Below, piece after piece: positions 9,995-19,565 of a stretch of 64,000 nt of DNA. Source of the stretch: Deltaproteobacteria bacterium HGW-Deltaproteobacteria-8. GTDB taxonomy: Bacteria > Desulfobacterota > Desulfovibrionia > Desulfovibrionales > Desulfovibrionaceae. A program made the translations under genes and the position numbers. Each line of letters starts with the position of its first letter. The stretch's first letter is position 1. The notes under the pieces are model-generated. The model did no database searches. It was not told the DNA's origin and was given only the letters and a program-made list of their open reading frames with translations. Location: NCBI GenBank assembly GCA_002840405.1, contig PHAR01000003.1, positions 1 through 64,000 on the forward strand, read 5' to 3'.

Positions 9995-12900
9995 ATGACC
10001 CAGCCTTCCAAAAAATTGACCCACGGCTTTGCCCTTGAACGCGAACAGGCCATCCCCGAACTCTCCGCCATTGCCCGCGTGTACCGCCACGCCAAGACCG
10101 GCGGGCGGCTCCTGTCCATCATCAGCCCGGACGAGAACAAGGTCTTCGGCATCGCCCTGCGCACTCCCCCGGCCGACAACACCGGCCTGCCGCACATCCT
10201 GGAGCACTCGGTCCTCTGCGGCTCCAAGAAATTCCCGGTCAAGGAGCCCTTCGTGGAGCTCATCAAGGGCTCGCTGAACACCTTCCTGAACGCCCTGACC
10301 TTCCCGGACAAGACCTGCTACCCCGTGGCCAGCGCCAACGTGCAGGACTTCTACAACCTTGTTGATGTCTACCTGGACGCCGTGTTCTTCCCCCGCCTGA
10401 CCGAGAACACGCTGAAGCAGGAGGGCTGGCACTACGACGTGGAGAGCGTCGACGCGCCGCTGGCCTACAAGGGCGTGGTCTTCAACGAGATGAAGGGCGC
10501 CTACTCCTCGCCCGAGAGCCTGCTCTCCGAGTATTCCCAGCGCGCCCTGTTCCCGGACACCTGCTATGGCCTGGACTCCGGCGGCGACCCGGAGCGCATC
10601 CCGGACCTGACCTTCCAGCAGTTCATGGACTTCCACACGCGCTACTACCACCCGTCCAATTCCTACGCCTTCTTCTCCGGCGACGACGATCCGGACAAGC
10701 GCCTGGCCCTCCTGGACGAGGTCTTCTCACAGTTCGAGGACGGCCGGGAGGCCGCCGCCACCTCGGCCATCGCCCTGCAGCCGCCCTTTGCCGAGCCCCG
10801 GCGCTCCACGCACCACTATGCGGCAGACGCGCCAGGCGAGGCGGACGGCGACGACGACGAAACGGGCGAAGCGGCCGAGACGGACGAGGCCCGGCCAAAG
10901 GCCATGTGCACCGTGAACTTCGGCCTGCCCGAGCCCGCCAGCGACCCCGCCCACCCGGACGATCCGGACGCCGGGCCGGACCTGAACCTGGCGCTCAGCG
11001 TCCTGGAGCACGTGCTCATCGGCCTGCCCTCCTCGCCCCTGCGCAAGGCCCTGGTCGACTCCGGCCTGGGCGAGGACCTGACCGGCGGCGGCCTGGAGAC
11101 CGATCTGCGCCAGCTGGCCTTCTCCGTGGGCCTCAAGGGCATGGACGCCGACACCGCCGAGACCTCGGCCACCAAGGTCGAGGAGCTGGTGCTGGCCACC
11201 CTGCGCGACCTGGCCGGTCTGACCGATCCGGCCAGCGGCCAGGCCCTGCACGCCGACGACATCGAAGCCGCCCTGAACAGCGTGGAGTTCGACCTGCGCG
11301 AGAACAACACCGGCAGCTACCCGCGCGGCCTGGTCGTCTTCTTTGAGGCCCTGTCCACCTGGCTCTACGGCGCAGACCCGCTCATGCTGCTGCCCTTCGA
11401 GGGGCCGCTGTCCCGCCTCAAGGCCCGGCTGGCTGCTGGCGAGCCCGTGTTCGAGGACCTCATCCGCTCGCAGTTTTTGAACAATCCCCACCGCGCCCTG
11501 GTGCTCCTGCTGCCCGACACGACCCTGGGCCAGAAGCGCGAGGCCGTTGAACAGGCCCGCCTGAGCGCCGTGCGCGACGCCCTGTCCCCGGCCGACCTGG
11601 AGCGCCTGGTTGCCGACACCCACGCCCTGCACGCCCTGCAGGAGGCCCCGGACTCCCCCGCCGACCTGGCGCTCATCCCGCGCCTGACCCTCTCCAACCT
11701 GCCGCTCAAGAACGCGGACATCCCCCACGAGCGCACCACCCTGGCCGGAGCCCCGGCCCACCTGCACGAGCTGCCCACAAGCTCCATCGTGTACCTGGAC
11801 CTGGGCCTGGACCTCAGCGCCGTGCCCGACCACCTCGTCCCGCTGGTGCCCATCCTGGGCCGCGCGCTGGTGGAAATGGGCACCAAGCGCACCTCCTTCG
11901 TGGACCTGACGCGCAAGATCGCCATGACCACCGGCGGCATCTGGCCGCAGTCCTTCGTGTCCACCGTGCGCAAGCCCGACGGCTCCTGCGCGGCCCAGCC
12001 CTGCCAGCGCCTGTTCCTGCGCGCCAAGGCCACGTTTGAGCGCACCCCGGCCCTGCTCGACATCCTCCAGGAGCTGCTGCTCGAGGCGGACTTCTCCGAC
12101 ACCGAACGCCTGGGCAAGATCGTGCTGGAAACAAAGGCCCGCCGCGAGCACCACCTCATCCCCTCGGGCCACGCCCTGGCCGCCTCGCGCCTTACGGCCC
12201 GTTTTGGGGCTGCCCAGGCCATGGCCGAGGCCATGCAGGGCCTGTCCGGCTTCTTCTACGTGCGCGAGCTGGCCAGCCGCATGGCCACAGACCCCGAAAG
12301 CGTGGTCCGCGACCTGACCACCCTGCTCGGCCTGCTGCTCAGGCGCTCGGCCCTGGTGACCAACATCACCGCCGACGGCCCGGCCCTTGCCGACACCGCC
12401 AAGCGCCTGGACAGCCTGCTCACCACCCTGCCCGACGCCACCCTGCCCGACGCCGCCCGCACCCTGCCCGTTCTGCCCGAACGCGAGGGCCTGGTCCTGC
12501 CCGCGCAGGTCAACTACGTCTGCACCGGGGCCAACGTGAAGGCCCTGGGCCACACGCCCGGCGCAGCCGCGGCCGTGGTCGGAAAGTTCCTGCGCGCGGG
12601 CTACCTCTGGGAACGCGTGCGCGTGCAGGGCGGAGCCTACGGCGCGGGCGTGTCCTACTCCCGCACCAGCGGCAGCCTCACCTTCACCTCCTACCGCGAC
12701 CCCAACCTGGCCCGCACGGTGGAGGCCTTCGCCGCTGTGGCGCCCTACCTCGCCAGCCTGGACCTCGACCCCTCGGAACTGGAAAAGAGCATCATCGGCT
12801 CCGTGGGCGACATCGACCACTACCTGCTGCCCGACGCCAAGGGCTTCACCGCGCTGGCCCGCGACCTCACCGGCGAGGACGAGGACTACCGCCAGGCCTC

Positions 12901-13054
12901 GCGCGACGCCATCCTGTCCGCCGGACCCCAGGACTTCCGCGAGTTCGGCGAGGCTGTCGAGGCCGCAACCACCAAGGGCTGCATCGTCATCGCTGGCGGA
13001 CGCGAAGGCCTGGCGGCCAGCGGCCTGGACCTGACGCTGACCAAGGTGCTGTAG
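9995..13054 (+). CDS. M16C zinc metalloprotease (presequence-protease/PreP-like)
   Basis: 1019 residues, the normal size for single-chain M16C enzymes that enclose and degrade peptides. Inverted zinc motif HxxEH at 67-71 (HILEH), with the distal Glu in FNEMKGAYSS about 100 residues later. The C-terminal half carries the R/Y pair region (GGAYGAGVSYSRTSGS) that binds the substrate backbone. An acidic insertion near residues 270-300 (runs of Asp/Glu) is not typical. The start ATG follows GAGGCG. No signal peptide, so it is presumably cytoplasmic and degrades oligopeptides. It is a single-gene unit between a divergent promoter region and repeat element D. Confidence 0.92.
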   Translation: MTQPSKKLTHGFALEREQAIPELSAIARVYRHAKTGGRLLSIISPDENKVFGIALRTPPADNTGLPHILEHSVLCGSKKFPVKEPFVELIKGSLNTFLNALTFPDKTCYPVASANVQDFYNLVDVYLDAVFFPRLTENTLKQEGWHYDVESVDAPLAYKGVVFNEMKGAYSSPESLLSEYSQRALFPDTCYGLDSGGDPERIPDLTFQQFMDFHTRYYHPSNSYAFFSGDDDPDKRLALLDEVFSQFEDGREAAATSAIALQPPFAEPRRSTHHYAADAPGEADGDDDETGEAAETDEARPKAMCTVNFGLPEPASDPAHPDDPDAGPDLNLALSVLEHVLIGLPSSPLRKALVDSGLGEDLTGGGLETDLRQLAFSVGLKGMDADTAETSATKVEELVLATLRDLAGLTDPASGQALHADDIEAALNSVEFDLRENNTGSYPRGLVVFFEALSTWLYGADPLMLLPFEGPLSRLKARLAAGEPVFEDLIRSQFLNNPHRALVLLLPDTTLGQKREAVEQARLSAVRDALSPADLERLVADTHALHALQEAPDSPADLALIPRLTLSNLPLKNADIPHERTTLAGAPAHLHELPTSSIVYLDLGLDLSAVPDHLVPLVPILGRALVEMGTKRTSFVDLTRKIAMTTGGIWPQSFVSTVRKPDGSCAAQPCQRLFLRAKATFERTPALLDILQELLLEADFSDTERLGKIVLETKARREHHLIPSGHALAASRLTARFGAAQAMAEAMQGLSGFFYVRELASRMATDPESVVRDLTTLLGLLLRRSALVTNITADGPALADTAKRLDSLLTTLPDATLPDAARTLPVLPEREGLVLPAQVNYVCTGANVKALGHTPGAAAAVVGKFLRAGYLWERVRVQGGAYGAGVSYSRTSGSLTFTSYRDPNLARTVEAFAAVAPYLASLDLDPSELEKSIIGSVGDIDHYLLPDAKGFTALARDLTGEDEDYRQASRDAILSAGPQDFREFGEAVEAATTKGCIVIAGGREGLAASGLDLTLTKVL

Positions 13055-13060
13055 GCAATA

Positions 13061-13357
13061 GCCTCCGGCGGCCAAGGGGCCTGAGGCCCCTTGGAACCCC
13101 CATTGGGCCTGAGACGGGGGTGGCATGGGCCGGTGCTCCGGCTTGGCCCTGGCAATAGCGCGCGGGTTTTCCGTCCAAGGCGACGGAAAGCCCCGCGCGC
13201 GGTTGGCACTTTTTGAAGCGTAGCCGAAAGCCAAGAGTAAGACGCGCTCCCGTGATTCACCCAAAGCCGAACGGGCTGTTTCAGGTTCCTCCTGAAACAG
13301 CCCGTTCGGCGTAATGGGGGGGTCTGGGGGGCCTCAGGCCCCACAGCCGCCGGAGGC
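13061..13357 (+). repeat. 3'-end repeat element, copy D (full length)
   Basis: Left terminal repeat 13061-13073, 7 nt after the protease stop; right repeat 13346-13357. Modules: GGGGCCTGAGGCCCC palindrome; imperfect GC-rich stem (13158-13175 with 13182-13200); GGTTGGC and CTCCCGTGATTCAC boxes; 20-bp stem (13266-13285 with 13291-13310, loop TTCCT). Its stem differs from copy A by A to C with the matching T to G opposite, a compensatory pair. The rest of the gap (13358-13484) holds further GC-rich repeats and the GGAGAG ribosome site of the next gene; I see no gene there. Confidence 0.88.
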
Positions 13358-13484
13358 AGGCCCCACAAACGGGGGTGCCGGGGGCGGAGCCCCTGGCCGC
13401 CGGGGCGAGGCCCCTGGGCGGTGTTGATGTTCTGAAAATGGAGGCGTAGCGTCCGGCCCTTCCCTTTATCCCTGGAGAGCGTCC

Positions 13485-14210
13485 ATGCTTGGTCCCCTGG
13501 TCAACAGCGTTTGTATTGTCATTGGTTCTGTGGTCGGCTCCTTCAGCGGCTCGTCCATCACCCCGGCCTTCCGCACCAAGTTCATGCACGTGTTCAGCTG
13601 CATCGCGCTGGGCATCGGCGTGGTCATGACCGCCAAGGCCAACGCCTTGCCATCGGTGATAGCGGCCCTGCTCTTTGGCACGCTCCTGGGCGAGGCCATT
13701 CACCTTGAGGCGGGCATCATGCGTGCGGCTTCCTGGCTCGCGGGGCTGTTTCCCGGCTCCGGGCCGCAACCCTCTGATTCCCAATCCTCTGGCCTGCCCG
13801 CCAAGGTTTTCCGAGACCAGTTCGCCGTAGCCACGGTGCTGTTCTGCTTCAGCGGGCTTGGCATCATGGGCTCCATGCGCGAGGGCATGACCGGCGACTC
13901 TGCGCTGCTCTTCGCCAAGGCCCTGCTTGACCTGCCCACAGCCATGCTCTTCGCCTCAGGCGCGGGGGCGGTGATGGGAGCCCTGGCCGTGCCGCAGTTC
14001 CTGCTGCAGATGTGCATACTGCTGGCGGCCCAGGCCGTGGTGCCGCTGACCACCCCGGCCATGGTGGCGGACTTCACGGCCTGCGGCGGCATCATCATGC
14101 TCGGCACCGGGCTGCGGATGTGCGGACTGCTGGAGGTTCCCATCCTGAGCATGCTGCCCAGCCTGTTCCTGGTCATGCCCATCACCGCCCTGTGGACGCA
14201 GGTGCTTTAG
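13485..14210 (+). CDS. DUF554 integral membrane protein
   Basis: 241 residues, almost entirely hydrophobic, with about six membrane segments. It has the Gly-rich start (GPLVNSVCIVIGSVVGSFSG), the GIGVVMTAKAN region and the FSGLGIMGSMREG segment characteristic of DUF554 (YdfK/YqgA-type) proteins. The start ATG is preceded by GGAGAG. The family is found widely in bacteria and is suspected to be a transporter or channel, but its function is not established. It stands alone between repeat elements D and E. Confidence 0.85.
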   Translation: MLGPLVNSVCIVIGSVVGSFSGSSITPAFRTKFMHVFSCIALGIGVVMTAKANALPSVIAALLFGTLLGEAIHLEAGIMRAASWLAGLFPGSGPQPSDSQSSGLPAKVFRDQFAVATVLFCFSGLGIMGSMREGMTGDSALLFAKALLDLPTAMLFASGAGAVMGALAVPQFLLQMCILLAAQAVVPLTTPAMVADFTACGGIIMLGTGLRMCGLLEVPILSMLPSLFLVMPITALWTQVL

Positions 14211-14247
14211 CCGCCTGCTCGCCGGGAGCCGCCGGGAGATGAGAGAG

Positions 14248-14492
14248 GCCTCCGGCGGCCTGGGGCCTGAGGCCCCCGGACCCCCCATTGGCCTGGACCG
14301 GAGCGGCAAGGGCGGATGCCTCGGTTGGGCTGGCTGCGAACATGCGCGCGGTTGGCCCCTTTTGGAAGGAGAGGAGATAGACTCTCTCCCGTGACCCACA
14401 CAAGCCGAAAGGGCTGTTTCAGGTTCCTCCTGAAACAGCCCTTTCGGCGTATAATGGGGGTTCGGGGGCCGCTGCCCCCGACCGCCGGAGGC
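14248..14492 (+). repeat. 3'-end repeat element, copy E
   Basis: Left end 14248-14260, right end 14482-14492, between two convergent genes (38 nt after the DUF554 stop, 4 nt from the trmI stop). 20-bp stem at 14404-14423 and 14429-14448, loop TTCCT, identical to copy A. Only the right half of the GC-rich stem region remains (GCGCGCGGTTGGCCCC). Confidence 0.85.
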
Positions 14493-14496
14493 TCTT

Positions 14497-15384
14497 CTAC
14501 TCCGTGGCTTCGGGGTCGTGCTCGGCGTCTTGGGCGTCGGAGCCTTCGCCGGTTTCCGGGCCGAGGTCCGGATCGGTTTCGGAGACGGCGATTTTGGCCG
14601 GGCGGGTGAAGGGCTCGGGGTTTTCCATGCAGCGCGCGAACACGAGGAAGCCGGTGTGTGCGACCATGCGGTCTTCGGGCCGCAGGCGGTCGGGCACGCA
14701 CTTGTAGCGGCGCACCAGGATTTCCAGGGCCTCGATCTCGGTGAAGGGTCCCTGTTCCAGGCCGCGGATGAGCTCGCTGACCTGGTTCACGGTGGGCAAG
14801 AGGAAGCCGCAGGTGGCGCCGGGGGTGACGGCGGCCGGGATGTGGCGCAGGCAGTCCTGGGGTTCGCGCACGTCCAGGAACAGGGCGTCCGCGCCGGTCT
14901 GCTCAAAGCCGGTCTCTTCGATGTCGGCCAGGTGCTGTTCCACGCGGTGGGAGAGGCCCACGCGGGCGAGGTTTTTCTGGGCCAGCTTGTAGAACTCTTC
15001 GCGGCGCTCGTAGGTGTAGACCTTGCCCGTGTCGCCCACGTAGGTGGCCAGCGCCAGGGTCAGGCCGGCGCTTCCGGTGCCGGTCTCGATGACGCGGCAA
15101 CCGGGCTGGATGCCCAGCTTGAGCAGCACGTAGCCGATTTCCTTGGGGTACATGATCTGGGTCTGGCGCTTGACGCCCTTGATGAGTTCGTACACCGTGG
15201 GCTTGAGGATGCGGTAGGGGTGGCCCAGGTGCGAGCGCACGATGCCGCCGAAGCCGGCCTCGGCGATTTCGGACATGAGGATGCGCCCGTCGTGGGTGTG
15301 GATTTCCTTGGCCGGGTCGAGCGCGTGCATGTAGCGCTTGCCCTTGGGGCTGATGACCAGGACGAGCTGTCCGGCTTCGATCAT
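14497..15384 (-). CDS. trmI: tRNA (adenine(58)-N1)-methyltransferase
   Basis: Methylates N1 of A58 in the tRNA T-loop using SAM; the bacterial enzyme acts as a homotetramer. 295 residues. A small N-terminal beta domain (LVLVISPKGKRYMHAL) precedes the catalytic domain, with RQTQIMYPKEIGYVLLKLGI and SAM motif ETGTGSAGLTLALA, then FLDVREPQD and FLLPTVNQV, all typical of TrmI. The last 35 residues are an acidic Asp/Glu tail not needed in the family. The start follows GGAGGAA by 6-7 nt. It is divergent from the radical SAM gene, about 100 nt away. Confidence 0.93.
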   Translation of the reverse strand: MIEAGQLVLVISPKGKRYMHALDPAKEIHTHDGRILMSEIAEAGFGGIVRSHLGHPYRILKPTVYELIKGVKRQTQIMYPKEIGYVLLKLGIQPGCRVIETGTGSAGLTLALATYVGDTGKVYTYERREEFYKLAQKNLARVGLSHRVEQHLADIEETGFEQTGADALFLDVREPQDCLRHIPAAVTPGATCGFLLPTVNQVSELIRGLEQGPFTEIEALEILVRRYKCVPDRLRPEDRMVAHTGFLVFARCMENPEPFTRPAKIAVSETDPDLGPETGEGSDAQDAEHDPEATE

Positions 15385-15484
15385 TTGGGTTCCTCCGTGC
15401 GCGGGTAAGGCCGCGCTGGGATGGGCCTACCGGGCCGGGCGTCCGGCGTCAAGTTCACGTCGATGCGCTGTGGGGGTTGCTTTG

Positions 15485-16531
15485 GTGCAGGTCGATCCTT
15501 TTCGCTATGTTTTCGGGCCGGTGCTGTCGGGCCGGTTGGGCCGCTCCCTGGGGCTGGATCTGCTGGGTTTCCGCGTCTGCTCCATGAACTGCGTGTACTG
15601 CGAGTCCGGGCCGCTCACGCGGCTGACGCTGGAGCGTGCGCGCTACGTGCCCGCCGGTGAGGTCCTGGGCGAGCTGGCCCGCTGGGAGGCCTCGCGCATG
15701 GCCACGGGCGGCGCGCTGCCCGATGTGGTGACCCTGGGCGGCCTGGGCGAGCCCACGCTGAACAGCGACATGCCCGCCATCATCGACGGGGTGCGCAGGC
15801 TGCTGCCGGGCGTGCCTGTGGCGGTGCTGACCAACTCGAGCCTCATGACCGACCCCCAGGTGCGCGCGGAGCTGGCGGCTGCGGACATGGTGCTGCCGAG
15901 CCTGGACAGCCTGGTGCCGGAAGAATTTGCGGCGCTGAACCGGGCGCACCCAGGGCTTGACCCCAAGAGCATTGCGGACGGCATCCTGGCTTTCCGGGAA
16001 GACAGCCAGGCCAGGCACACCAAGATGTTCCTGGAGGTTCTGCTGGTGGCCGGGGTGAATGACTCGGAGCGCAACCTGGAGCTTTTGGCCGCCTTCCGCA
16101 ATCATCTGCAACCCGACCGCGTGGACGTGGTGACCCTGTCGCGCCCTGGCACGAACCCCTCGGCCAAGGCCGTGGACCAGGCCACCCTGGATCGCTGGCG
16201 TGAGCGGCTGGCCGGGCAGACGGAGCTGGCTGTACAGGCCGGAGAACGCGACACCAGTCGTGGGCGCGCCGAAGGCGCTGCTGGCTCAAGGCTTGCAGTA
16301 CCCGAGAAAAATGGGCAAGAACAGAACAGAGGCTTGCAGCCGGAGGAAGTCCGCGCACGCCTTCTGGCCTCCCTGGCGCGCCGACCGCAGACGGGCGCGC
16401 AGCTGGCGGAGGCCCTGCCCGCGGATCTGGACGTGGTGACCACCGTCCTGGCGGAGCTGCTCGGCGCTGGCCGCATAACGGCGCGCCAGCAGGACGGGCA
16501 GGACGACTACTATCAGGCCCGGACCGAGTAG
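15485..16531 (+). CDS. Radical SAM protein with C-terminal winged-helix-like domain
   Basis: About 348 residues. The CxxxCxxC cluster motif (CSMNCVYC) lies near the N-terminus and is followed by LGGLGEPTLNSD and LPSLDSL, as in the TYW1-related COG0731 group of Fe-S oxidoreductases. Residues after about 285 form a predicted small winged-helix domain (LLASLARRPQTGAQLAEALPADLDVV), unusual for a plain radical SAM enzyme, after a Gln/Arg-rich linker. No ATG fits: the GTG at 15485, with GGGGG upstream, is my choice; an upstream in-frame ATG at 15338 would overlap the trmI start. The reaction is unknown; tRNA modification is possible from the family but not shown. Confidence 0.8.
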   Translation: MQVDPFRYVFGPVLSGRLGRSLGLDLLGFRVCSMNCVYCESGPLTRLTLERARYVPAGEVLGELARWEASRMATGGALPDVVTLGGLGEPTLNSDMPAIIDGVRRLLPGVPVAVLTNSSLMTDPQVRAELAAADMVLPSLDSLVPEEFAALNRAHPGLDPKSIADGILAFREDSQARHTKMFLEVLLVAGVNDSERNLELLAAFRNHLQPDRVDVVTLSRPGTNPSAKAVDQATLDRWRERLAGQTELAVQAGERDTSRGRAEGAAGSRLAVPEKNGQEQNRGLQPEEVRARLLASLARRPQTGAQLAEALPADLDVVTTVLAELLGAGRITARQQDGQDDYYQARTE

Positions 16532-16608
16532 CCGATGCCTCAAGGCCTCTCCACAACGTGTGGATGGCACGAATTTCTTCACAAATTTCTATCTTCCGAG
16601 GTTTTTTC

Positions 16609-18585
16609 ATGAGCGAATCCAACGATCCCCAGGCCCCGCCCCAGGTGGAAGGCCCTGGCAACGCCCCCTCCGGCACCGATCCTCAGCACGATGCCCAGCA
16701 GGGCGACGCCAAACCCAAGCGTTCACGCGGCCGTCGCGGCGGGCGCGGGCGCGGACGCGGGCGCAGCAAAACCGCTGCCGAGGGCGGCCAGTCCGATTCC
16801 ATGCAGCCTGATTCCATGCAGCCCGGCGCCCCCGGCCTGCCGCCCCAAGATGGCCAGAATTCATCCGGCCAGATGCCTTCCGGCCAGGCTGCCCCTCGCC
16901 GTCCGGCCCCGGCTGCCGAGCCCCGGCCCGAATCCGAGAGCGGCGAGGCTCCTGTCACGCCCAAGCCCAAGAGCCGCAGCCGCGGGCGCGGCAAGTCGAC
17001 AGCCACACAGGGCGCCACAAAAAGTGCCGCCACGGATGGAGCGGGCGCGGCCAAGACCTCCCCGGTGCCTGCCGCCAAGGAGTCAAAGGACGCCAAGGAG
17101 CCCAAGGACGCGGCCGACAGCAAGAAGAAGCGCGCCAAGAAGATGTTCATCGGCGTGCTGCCGAACGAGCTGGTGGAGGTGGTGCTCACCGAGGAGTCCT
17201 CGGTCCAGGAATACTACGTGGAGATGCTGCACCAGGCCAAGACCAAGGGCAACATCTACAAGGGCTACATCCACAACATCGACTCCGCGCTCCAGGCCGC
17301 CTTCATCAACTACGGGGCCGAGAGAAACGGCTTCCTGCAGATCGACGAGGTGCACCCGGAGTACTACCTGGGCTCCTACCCCCTCAAGAAGGGCGCGCGC
17401 TACCCGCTCATCCAGAAGGTGCTGCGCCCCGGCCAGGAGGTCATGGTCCAGGTCGTGAAGGAGCCCACGGGCAAGAAGGGCGCCTTTGTCACCTGCTACC
17501 TGTCCCTGCCCGGCCGCTATTTCGTCTACACCCTGGGCCGCGACCAGCAGGGCGTCAGCCGCAAGATCGAGGACGAGAAGGAGCGCGAGCGCCTGAAGTC
17601 CTGCATCGACCAGATCGGCCCGCCCGAGGGCGTGGGGCTCATCGTGCGCACGGCGGGCATCGGCCGCGCCAAGACCGAACTGACGCGCGACTACAAGATC
17701 CTGCACCGCCTCTGGGGCGAGATCAAGAAGAAGGCCCAGACCGAGAAGGCCCCGGCGCTGGTCTACAAGGAGCTGGACCTGGCCGTGCGCGCCGCGCGCG
17801 ACTACCTGACCCAGGACGTCACCGAGGTCTGGGTGGACGACCCCGACACCTTTGAGCAGATCCGCGACTACGTGGCCCTGGCCTTTCCCAAGAGCCCGAA
17901 CATGGTGAGGCTCCATGCCGACCACGACAAGACCATGTGGGAGCGCTTCGGCCTGACCAAGCAGGTGGAGCAGATCTACTCGCGCGAGGTCACCCTGCCC
18001 TCTGGCGGCCGCCTGGTGTTCGACCACACCGAGGCCCTGACCTCTGTCGACATCAACTCCGGCAAGATCGGCGGGGAGCAGAGCTTCGCCCGCATGGCCC
18101 AGAAGACCAACACCGAGGCTGCCGAGGAGATCGTGCGCCAGCTGAAGCTGCGCGACATCGGCGGACAGATCGTCATCGACTTCATCGAGATGAAGGATCC
18201 CAAGCACATCCGCGACGTGGAGAAGGTCGTGCGCCAGGCCATGAAGAACGACCGCGCGCGCACCGACGTCTCCGGCATCTCGCCCTTCGGCCTCATGGAG
18301 TTGGTGCGCCAGCGCCTGGGCTCTTCGGCCATCAGCGTGTCCACCGAACCCTGCCCCTGCTGCGGCGGCACGGGCATCCGCAGAAACCTCGAGTGGCAGT
18401 CCCTGCAGGCCATGAAGACCATCCACCGCCTGCTGCGCCGCCCCGGCTGCCCGAACCCGCTCCAGGTGCCCCTGGGCCAGGAGCTGGCCATCTACATGTT
18501 GAACAACAAGCGCGAGCTCTTGACCGAGATGGGCGCGCGCCTGGACAACCGCGTGGAGATCGTTGTGGATACGAAACTGCCATAA
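16609..18585 (+). CDS. rng: Ribonuclease E/G family endoribonuclease
   Basis: Single-strand-specific endoribonuclease for mRNA decay and rRNA/tRNA processing. 658 residues. The first 180 residues are low-complexity, rich in Arg/Gly, Pro, Gln and Lys, and probably disordered RNA-binding sequence. Then come an S1 domain (about 215-330) and the catalytic domain with magnesium-binding Asp481 (SVDINSG) and Asp524 (IVIDFIEM), 43 residues apart as in E. coli RNase E. A zinc-link motif CPCC holds Cys582 and Cys585. The protein ends soon after the zinc link, as in RNase G, so there is no long degradosome scaffold at the C-terminus; the extra region is at the N-terminus instead. GAGG precedes the ATG by 7 nt. 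Confidence 0.94.
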   Translation: MSESNDPQAPPQVEGPGNAPSGTDPQHDAQQGDAKPKRSRGRRGGRGRGRGRSKTAAEGGQSDSMQPDSMQPGAPGLPPQDGQNSSGQMPSGQAAPRRPAPAAEPRPESESGEAPVTPKPKSRSRGRGKSTATQGATKSAATDGAGAAKTSPVPAAKESKDAKEPKDAADSKKKRAKKMFIGVLPNELVEVVLTEESSVQEYYVEMLHQAKTKGNIYKGYIHNIDSALQAAFINYGAERNGFLQIDEVHPEYYLGSYPLKKGARYPLIQKVLRPGQEVMVQVVKEPTGKKGAFVTCYLSLPGRYFVYTLGRDQQGVSRKIEDEKERERLKSCIDQIGPPEGVGLIVRTAGIGRAKTELTRDYKILHRLWGEIKKKAQTEKAPALVYKELDLAVRAARDYLTQDVTEVWVDDPDTFEQIRDYVALAFPKSPNMVRLHADHDKTMWERFGLTKQVEQIYSREVTLPSGGRLVFDHTEALTSVDINSGKIGGEQSFARMAQKTNTEAAEEIVRQLKLRDIGGQIVIDFIEMKDPKHIRDVEKVVRQAMKNDRARTDVSGISPFGLMELVRQRLGSSAISVSTEPCPCCGGTGIRRNLEWQSLQAMKTIHRLLRRPGCPNPLQVPLGQELAIYMLNNKRELLTEMGARLDNRVEIVVDTKLP

Positions 18586-18615
18586 CCGGGCGGAACTCCG
18601 CCGGGGGGGTGGGCC

Positions 18616-18828
18616 GTGGAAGGATTACTCGTCCTGCTGCTGTTCCTTATCCTTTGGCTGGTTGACAGAATGCTGCATGCTGCGGTGCATTGGTCCCGCA
18701 GCCGGGCCGAACTGGCGAAGGCCGTGCGCCGCGAAAACGCGGCCGTGCGGTTGCGGCTGGCCGGCGCACCGGAAGCACAACCGTCCACAAAACAACAAGA
18801 CGAGCCATGCCCAGCCCCGGACTCCTGA
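18616..18828 (+). CDS. Small single-pass membrane protein, unknown function
   Basis: 70 residues starting at a GTG. One strongly hydrophobic segment (LLVLLLFLILWLVDRML, residues 4-20) is followed by a basic amphipathic stretch (SRSRAELAKAVRRENAAVRLRLAG) and a polar tail. A G-rich run upstream may serve as ribosome site. It lies 30 nt after the RNase E/G stop, and its last 22 nt overlap the start of queH, suggesting translational coupling. I do not recognise a family. It could anchor a partner to the membrane, but this is only inferred from the shape. Confidence 0.5.
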   Translation: MEGLLVLLLFLILWLVDRMLHAAVHWSRSRAELAKAVRRENAAVRLRLAGAPEAQPSTKQQDEPCPAPDS

Positions 18829-19442
18829 CTCCGCCCGCCGCGCCCGGAGAAAACGCCATCCTGCTGCACGCCTGCTGCGGGCCGTGCAGCATCATGTCTG
18901 TGTTGCGCCTGCGCGACCTGGGCCTTGTTCCCACGCTCTTCTTCTACAACCCGAACATCCACCCGCTGTCCGAGTACCTGCGCCGCCGCGAGGGCCTGCT
19001 GGCCGTGGCCGCGCGCCTGGACGCGCCCGTCATCCTGGCCGACGAGGCCGACCCCGCCGCCGCGCACCCTGGCCCCTGGCTTGAGGCCATGGCGGCCCTC
19101 GGCCCCGGCATGGACGACATGAAGCAGCGCTGCCCGCAGTGCTACGACCTGCGCCTCGTGGTCGCCGCCCGGACCGCCCGCGACCTGGGCTTCGCGCAGT
19201 TCACCACCTCGCTCCTCTACAGCCGCTATCAGAACCGCCAGGCCATTCTGGCCTCTGGCGCGCGCCAGGCCGGGCCAGACCTCGCCTTCCTGCCCGAGGA
19301 CTTCCGCCCCGGCTTGACCGAGGGCGTGCGCCTGTCCAAGGAGTGGGGCATCTACCGCCAGCAATATTGCGGCTGCCTGTTGAGCGAGCACGAGCGCTAC
19401 AAGCGCCTGCTGATCAATGTGACGTCCGGCTCGGAGACTTAA
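18807..19442 (+). CDS. queH: Epoxyqueuosine reductase QueH (DUF208)
   Basis: Last step of queuosine biosynthesis: reduces epoxyqueuosine in tRNA to queuosine. 211 residues. It replaces the cobalamin-dependent QueG in many bacteria. Family signature cysteines are visible: CCGPC (23-27), RCPQCYDLR in the middle and YCGC near the C-terminus. These bind a 4Fe-4S cluster and a second metal. The ATG at 18807 matches the family start; upstream in-frame codons would lengthen it by 39 unconserved residues. It overlaps the small membrane protein gene by 22 nt. The earlier pathway enzyme QueA is encoded 39 kb away at 57932. Confidence 0.92.
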   Translation: MPSPGLLTPPAAPGENAILLHACCGPCSIMSVLRLRDLGLVPTLFFYNPNIHPLSEYLRRREGLLAVAARLDAPVILADEADPAAAHPGPWLEAMAALGPGMDDMKQRCPQCYDLRLVVAARTARDLGFAQFTTSLLYSRYQNRQAILASGARQAGPDLAFLPEDFRPGLTEGVRLSKEWGIYRQQYCGCLLSEHERYKRLLINVTSGSET

Positions 19443-19565
19443 CAGCCCGCAACGACACGCCTTTCCTGGACTTTACTATTTCATACGATAATGGTAGACA
19501 TTCTCCTGCGCCTGCCCGTCCCTCCGGGCAGACCGCCGTAAAGGCACGCGCCTACCCGAGGATTT

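Noticed and set aside
10727-13264. Open frame of 845 codons opposite the M16C protease
   Set aside because: Shadow of a certain gene; it also runs into repeat element D.
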